Shown here piece after piece: positions 12,867-16,780 of a DNA stretch of 16,780 bases (positions within the stretch are counted from its first letter, which is position 1; every line of letters starts with the position of its first letter). A model generated the notes under the pieces. The model was not told the origin of the DNA and did not search any database. It was given only the letters and a program-made list of their open reading frames with translations. Origin of the DNA: CAYOXD01 sp964407825 (GTDB lineage Bacteria; Desulfobacterota; Desulfobacteria; Desulfobacterales; JAFDDL01). Both the position numbers and the translations under genes were made by a program. The stretch is taken from contig CAYOXD010000063.1 of assembly GCA_964407825.1 (NCBI GenBank), positions 1 to 16,780 on the forward strand, written 5' to 3'.

Positions 12867-13430
12867 ATGAATAGAGAGCACACCTTCGATTTTGCCGAAA
12901 ATTTCATAAAGCTTTCGGGGGTGGTCCACCGGGTGGCCTCCGAGAGCGCCGCTGCCGAAACCATCGTCTCCATATTCAACATCAAGGGAGCCCGCTGCGT
13001 GGCCCTGGCCGGTTTGCCCGCTTCCCTGATATCCGCCATTGACAGGGGCTGCGAAGGGATCACCGTGCTCAAAGAGCCCTATCCCGCCGATACGCTGCCG
13101 GGCGCCATCGATGCGGCTGACGTGGGAGTCACCGGTATCGAATTCGCCATTGCCCAGTCCGGCACCCTGGTGGAAACGGCCACCAACGATGCGGTCCGGC
13201 TCGTATCGGCGCTTCCGAGAACCTATATCGGCGTTCTGCGGGCTGAGGATATCGTCGACAAATTCCTGGACGCTGCTGCGCGGATCCGCCGGATTACGGA
13301 ACAGCACGAGCGCAACCTGGTGATCAGCTTCATCTCCGGACCGAGCCGAACGGGGGATATTGAACTCAAGCTGACCCTCGGCGTTCACGGCCCGGAAGAT
13401 GCCCATGCGGTTATCATCGACCCCCGTTGA
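12867..13430 (+). CDS. lutC: LUD-domain protein LutC/LldG, L-lactate dehydrogenase complex subunit
   Basis: This 187-residue cytoplasmic protein carries a single LUD domain (YkgG/LutC family) and is one part of the iron-sulfur L-lactate oxidation system that converts L-lactate to pyruvate. Seen: the central GVTGIEFAIAQSGTLVETA segment, LVSALPRTYIGVL, and the C-terminal signature FISGPSRTGDIELKLTLGV followed by HGPEDAHAVIID, all standard for LutC. The ATG at 12867 is 8-9 bases after AAGG; the upstream in-frame ATG at 12777 is less likely because it would translate the tandem repeat. The partner gene begins 16 bases after this stop, so they form an operon. In sulfate reducers a LutC homologue followed by a fused LldF-LldE protein is the arrangement I recall for L-lactate dehydrogenase (DVU3032-3033 in Desulfovibrio vulgaris, from memory). 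No lactate permease is seen in the window. Confidence 0.87.
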   Translation: MNREHTFDFAENFIKLSGVVHRVASESAAAETIVSIFNIKGARCVALAGLPASLISAIDRGCEGITVLKEPYPADTLPGAIDAADVGVTGIEFAIAQSGTLVETATNDAVRLVSALPRTYIGVLRAEDIVDKFLDAAARIRRITEQHERNLVISFISGPSRTGDIELKLTLGVHGPEDAHAVIIDPR

Positions 13431-13446
13431 AGATCAGGAGCCCGCC

Positions 13447-15564
13447 ATGGCTACGAACCGTTATGAGCACCTCTTCAAGCAGATTCATGACGCCATCGAT
13501 GACCGGTCCAAGAGCAACGCGCTCCTGCGCTGCATGAAGCGAGGACGCGACACGCGCGCCAGGGCTTTGGAAACCCTTCCGGGGGGAGCCGCCTTCAGGG
13601 ACGAGGTTCGCCGCATCAAGGAACGCTGCATCGAAGAATTGCCCCGTCTTCAGCAGCAATTCATCGCCAATGCCAGGCGGCGCGGCGTCCAGGTCTTCGT
13701 AGCCGACAGCGCGGCGGACGCCATTGGCTACTGCCTCGAATTGGCCAAGGCCCGGGGGGCAACGGCCCTTGCAAAATCCAAGTCCTTGACAACCGATGAG
13801 ATCGAACTCAACCAGCCCCTCCTGGATGCCGGTATCGACGTGGTGGAAACCGATCTTGGTGAGCTGATCATACAACTGGTCCATGAAAAGCCCTTTCACC
13901 TGGTCTTTCCCTCGGTTCACAAGATGGCGCCGGATGTGGCCGAGATCTTTTCCAGAGTGACGGGAGAAAAGGTCGCCAGTGACATCCCCAGCCTGATGAA
14001 GGTGGTCCAGAAATATCTGCGGCCCATCTTTCTGAACGCCCAGATCGGCCTGACCGGAGCCAATATCGGCGTGGCTGAAACCGGCGGGATCTGCATCGAG
14101 ACCAATGAGGGCAACGGCCGTCTGGTATCAAGTATCGGCGACTGCCATGTCTGTGTGATGGGGGCGGAAAAAATCGTCGCCACCATCGAAGAGGCCATGC
14201 TGATGATCCTGGCCCATCCGGTCAGCGCGTCGGGCCAGTTGCCCACCACCTATGTCACCTGGATGCACGGGCGCTCTCCTCTGGGGGAAGGCCCTGAACG
14301 CAGCCCCAGGGAAAGCCACCTGATCCTCTTGGACAACGGACGCACCCGGATGCGCGATGATGCCGTGCTTCGCGAAGCCCTCTACTGCATCCGCTGCGGC
14401 GCCTGCATGAACGTCTGTCCGACCTATGGCATTGTCGGCGGGCACACCTTCGGCCACATCTATCCAGGTCCCATGGGCATCTGCTGGACAGCGGGCGTGC
14501 ATGGCCTGGAAAAGGCCGCCGATTTCGCCCCCCTGTGCATCTCCTGCGGTCTATGCCAGGAGATCTGCCCGGCCAAGATCGACATGCCCCTGATCATCGC
14601 GGAAATCAAGCATCGCGATGCCCAAAAAAGAGGCCGGCTCCTGAGCGACAGGGTGATGATGGATTCCGACGGCGCCGCCAGGCTGGGCAGTCTGACCGCG
14701 CCCCTTGCCAACCTGGCACTGGGCATCCCCCCCCTGCGCAAAGCCATGGCGACATCCATCGGGCTTTCCAGTGATCGCAAAGTGCCGCCCTTTGCCCCCG
14801 CCTCCTTTCAGCGTCGGTTCAAGAGGCACCGGTCCCCGGCGCTTCGGCCCAGACGCAAGGTGGCCCTCTTTATCGATGTCTACGCCAATTACAACGACCC
14901 GAAGCTGGGCATGGCGGCGGTCCGCCACCTGGAAGCCCTGGGCTGTCAGGTGGTTCTGCCGAAGCAAAGGGCAGCCGGCTATCCCTTTATCGCCTATGGC
15001 GACATGGAACGCGCCCGGCGAACCGCTCGCTACAATGTCTCCCAATTGGCACCCTATATTGGAAAGGGCTATGATATCGTCGGAATAGAACCGACGGCCA
15101 CCTATTGTCTCGCGGTCCTTTACCCCAAACTGCTGAACCACGATCTGCGAGCCCGATCCGTGGCCGCGCACACGCATGAGCTGTTCTCGTATCTCGTCCG
15201 GTTGGAGGATGAGGCCGGCCGGCCCCAGGACCGTGCTCCCCTGGCCGGCAAACGCTTTGGATTCCACTGCTCCTGCCATCAGCGCCCCATGGGCGGGGGA
15301 AAGGAAGCCATGCGGTGGCTGCAGCGGCGCGGCGCTGAGGTGGAGCTGATCCAAACCGGCACCTGCTGCGGCATGGGCGGCACTTTTGGTTTGAAGGCCG
15401 GCCCCCTCGGGCATAAGCTGTCAGCTGCCGTGGGCGACCCGCTCTTCCGGTTGTTCAAAAACGCGTACATCGATGCCATTGTTACCGAAAGTAGCGTGTG
15501 CGCCATCCAATTGGCGGAGGGCACCGGCAAGCCTGCCCGTCATCCCCTCCACCTGATCGGCTGA
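13447..15564 (+). CDS. lldEF: Fused LldF-LldE (LutB-LutA) iron-sulfur subunit of L-lactate dehydrogenase
   Basis: This 705-residue protein joins two proteins that are separate in Bacillus (LutB and LutA). Residues ~65-290: LUD domain (SKSLTTDEIELNQPL, IGLTGANIGVAETGG, CHVCVMGAEKIV). Residues 314-374: two [4Fe-4S] motifs, CIRCGACMNVCP (Cys314, 317, 320, 324) and CISCGLCQEICP (Cys364, 367, 370, 374). Residues ~470-705: LutA/GlpC-type cysteine-rich domain. Its first CCG position has lost both cysteines (PKQRAAGYP) and its second is intact, with CSCH before TCCGMGG (Cys640-Cys641). That suggests one cluster-binding half rather than two. It should pass electrons from L-lactate toward the quinone pool or membrane redox complexes. 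The ATG at 13447 follows AGGAG. It is read with the LutC gene 16 bases upstream. Family and fusion are secure; lactate specificity is inferred from the paired genes. Confidence 0.88.
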   Translation: MATNRYEHLFKQIHDAIDDRSKSNALLRCMKRGRDTRARALETLPGGAAFRDEVRRIKERCIEELPRLQQQFIANARRRGVQVFVADSAADAIGYCLELAKARGATALAKSKSLTTDEIELNQPLLDAGIDVVETDLGELIIQLVHEKPFHLVFPSVHKMAPDVAEIFSRVTGEKVASDIPSLMKVVQKYLRPIFLNAQIGLTGANIGVAETGGICIETNEGNGRLVSSIGDCHVCVMGAEKIVATIEEAMLMILAHPVSASGQLPTTYVTWMHGRSPLGEGPERSPRESHLILLDNGRTRMRDDAVLREALYCIRCGACMNVCPTYGIVGGHTFGHIYPGPMGICWTAGVHGLEKAADFAPLCISCGLCQEICPAKIDMPLIIAEIKHRDAQKRGRLLSDRVMMDSDGAARLGSLTAPLANLALGIPPLRKAMATSIGLSSDRKVPPFAPASFQRRFKRHRSPALRPRRKVALFIDVYANYNDPKLGMAAVRHLEALGCQVVLPKQRAAGYPFIAYGDMERARRTARYNVSQLAPYIGKGYDIVGIEPTATYCLAVLYPKLLNHDLRARSVAAHTHELFSYLVRLEDEAGRPQDRAPLAGKRFGFHCSCHQRPMGGGKEAMRWLQRRGAEVELIQTGTCCGMGGTFGLKAGPLGHKLSAAVGDPLFRLFKNAYIDAIVTESSVCAIQLAEGTGKPARHPLHLIG

Positions 15565-15673
15565 CAGCGCCCATCACCTTTCAAAGCTTCATGCAAATTA
15601 AAGGCACCTGCTCCAGAGACACAACGACGAAGTCGAACTGGTAAAGCTCACCGGCAAAGAGGAGTTATCTGGC

Positions 15674-16765
15674 ATGGGAATGCGACAGAAAATCCAGCTA
15701 TTGGCAATCATATGGCTTACAGTCTGTTTGGCCTTGCCCGCCAGGGGACAGGGCGTCTCCCTGGTGGATGCGGTTCGTGTGAAAGGGCCGCTGACGTTCT
15801 GCAACGAGCCGATGCCACTGGACATCCCACAGGTCAGGGAACGCTTCGAGAAGGCCATGATGCTGGCTTTGAACGATCGTGCCCAGGTCCTGCTGTGGAT
15901 CAAACGGGCACCGCGATATTTTCCTCTGATCGAAAAAACACTCAAAGCCGACAGGATGCCTGACGACCTGAAATATCTGTCTGTAGCCGAAAGTGCCCTG
16001 CGAGCGCATGCCGGGTCCGTCAAGGGCGCCATGGGATTCTGGCAGTTGATGCCGGAAACGGCTCGAAAATATGGATTGCGCGTGGATCCATACATTGACG
16101 AACGCAGAAATCTCCGTATTTCCACACCTGCGGTCATGCGCTACCTTCAAGACCTTCACAAGAAGTTTGCGTCCTGGACCCTGGCCGCGGCGGCTTACAA
16201 TATGGGGGAGGAGGGGTTGAAGGCGGAGATCCTGGAGCAGAATACCCGGGACTATTACCATCTGTATCTTCCGTTGGAGACCCAGCTTTTCATTTTCCGA
16301 GTGGTTGCGATCAAGTTGATCCTCAGTGATCCCCGGCATTTCGGGTTCGATGTCCACCAGGAGGATCTGTATCAGCCGTTGAAATTCGATCCGGTGGAAA
16401 TAGACTGTTTTCAGGAAACACCGCTTCGCATCCTGGCCCAGGCCGCCGGAACCTACTTTAAAACGGTTAAAGACCTAAATCCCCAGATACGTGGGTATTA
16501 CCTTCGGCCGGGGCATTACCGGCTGGATCTGCCCCCGGGCAGCGGCAGCGGATTCAAGTCGCGATTCAAAGAGTTGATCAGCCATTACCAGGCAAAAAAA
16601 GAGGCGAGCGTATACGTTGTTCGCCAGGGAGACTCGCTCTCGGAAATTGCCGAGCGATTTGAAGTTCCGCTGGCGTCCCTTCTCATATGGAATCGGATCG
16701 GCCTGGATCATCCGATCCATCCCGGGGACCGACTGGTCATTTATCCGGGGAAGCCGGCGCCATAG
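15674..16765 (+). CDS. MltD-like membrane-bound lytic transglycosylase with LysM domain
   Basis: This 363-residue envelope enzyme cleaves peptidoglycan glycan strands to 1,6-anhydro products. An N-terminal signal peptide (KIQLLAIIWLTVCLALPA) is cut near residues 24-26; there is no lipobox cysteine, unlike E. coli MltD. The SLT catalytic domain spans about residues 80-230: PDDLKYLSVAESALRAHA with catalytic Glu106, then GAMGFWQLMPETARKYGL and the AAAAYNMGEEGL motif. After a middle region (~245-300, ETPLRILAQAAGTYFKTVKDLN, which looks like a degenerate LysM-like repeat) comes a C-terminal LysM domain, YVVRQGDSLSEIAERF to HPGDRLVIYPG, which binds peptidoglycan. The ATG at 15674 follows GAGGAG by 9 bases. 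It stands alone 109 bases after the lactate genes. Sporulation or growth roles cannot be told from the sequence. Confidence 0.88.
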   Translation: MGMRQKIQLLAIIWLTVCLALPARGQGVSLVDAVRVKGPLTFCNEPMPLDIPQVRERFEKAMMLALNDRAQVLLWIKRAPRYFPLIEKTLKADRMPDDLKYLSVAESALRAHAGSVKGAMGFWQLMPETARKYGLRVDPYIDERRNLRISTPAVMRYLQDLHKKFASWTLAAAAYNMGEEGLKAEILEQNTRDYYHLYLPLETQLFIFRVVAIKLILSDPRHFGFDVHQEDLYQPLKFDPVEIDCFQETPLRILAQAAGTYFKTVKDLNPQIRGYYLRPGHYRLDLPPGSGSGFKSRFKELISHYQAKKEASVYVVRQGDSLSEIAERFEVPLASLLIWNRIGLDHPIHPGDRLVIYPGKPAP

Positions 16766-16780
16766 AGGGCATCTCCTACC

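Overview
The window is a GC-rich stretch (my estimate is about 60% GC, not computed) of a chromosome that looks like a Gram-negative, anaerobic deltaproteobacterium (Desulfobacterota), probably a sulfate reducer. Three things suggest this. There is a LutC/LldG gene followed by a fused LldF-LldE iron-sulfur protein, an arrangement I associate with L-lactate dehydrogenase in sulfate reducers. There is an oxygen-sensitive radical SAM lysine 2,3-aminomutase. There is a periplasmic LysM-bearing lytic transglycosylase. The assignment is an inference from gene content. No rRNA, tRNA, CRISPR array or insertion sequence was seen.

Layout: (1) 1-804, minus strand: the start of groEL, complete groES, and their promoter/leader. 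(2) 805-1608, minus: a TauE/SafE (TSUP) permease. (3) 1609-2147: a 540-base AT-richer gap with overlapping inverted repeats and a possible sigma-54 promoter facing right. (4) 2148-7776, plus: a tight cluster of lysine 2,3-aminomutase, two D-Ala-D-Ala-ligase-like ATP-grasp enzymes, and a 747-residue protein with an acetylpolyamine amidohydrolase/HDAC domain between two GNAT acetyltransferase domains. (5) 7874-8194, plus: an HU-type DNA-binding protein and a strong hairpin after it. (6) 8309-9001, minus: a secreted protein of the zinc-dependent phospholipase C/S1-P1 nuclease superfamily. (7) 9002-9416: a gap holding degenerate 6-base repeats in both orientations. (8) 9417-12649, plus: a Ycf45/SpoIIIAA-like ATPase with a C-terminal R3H domain, then a divergent UbiB/ABC1-type kinase-like protein. 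(9) 12650-15564, plus: a possible promoter, a perfect 17-bp tandem duplication, and the two lactate-utilisation genes. (10) 15674-16765, plus: an MltD-like lytic transglycosylase.

The most interesting unit is region 4. The aminomutase keeps both acidic residues that bind the lysine side chain and should make beta-lysine. Two amide-forming ATP-grasp ligases follow, translationally coupled to each other and to an enzyme that could both add and remove acetyl groups on amines. The gene set reads as an uncharacterised, ribosome-independent pathway for a small, acetylation-controlled beta-lysine peptide or conjugate. It could be a compatible solute, a storage compound or a secondary metabolite. The product is unknown and the pathway is inferred from domain content only.
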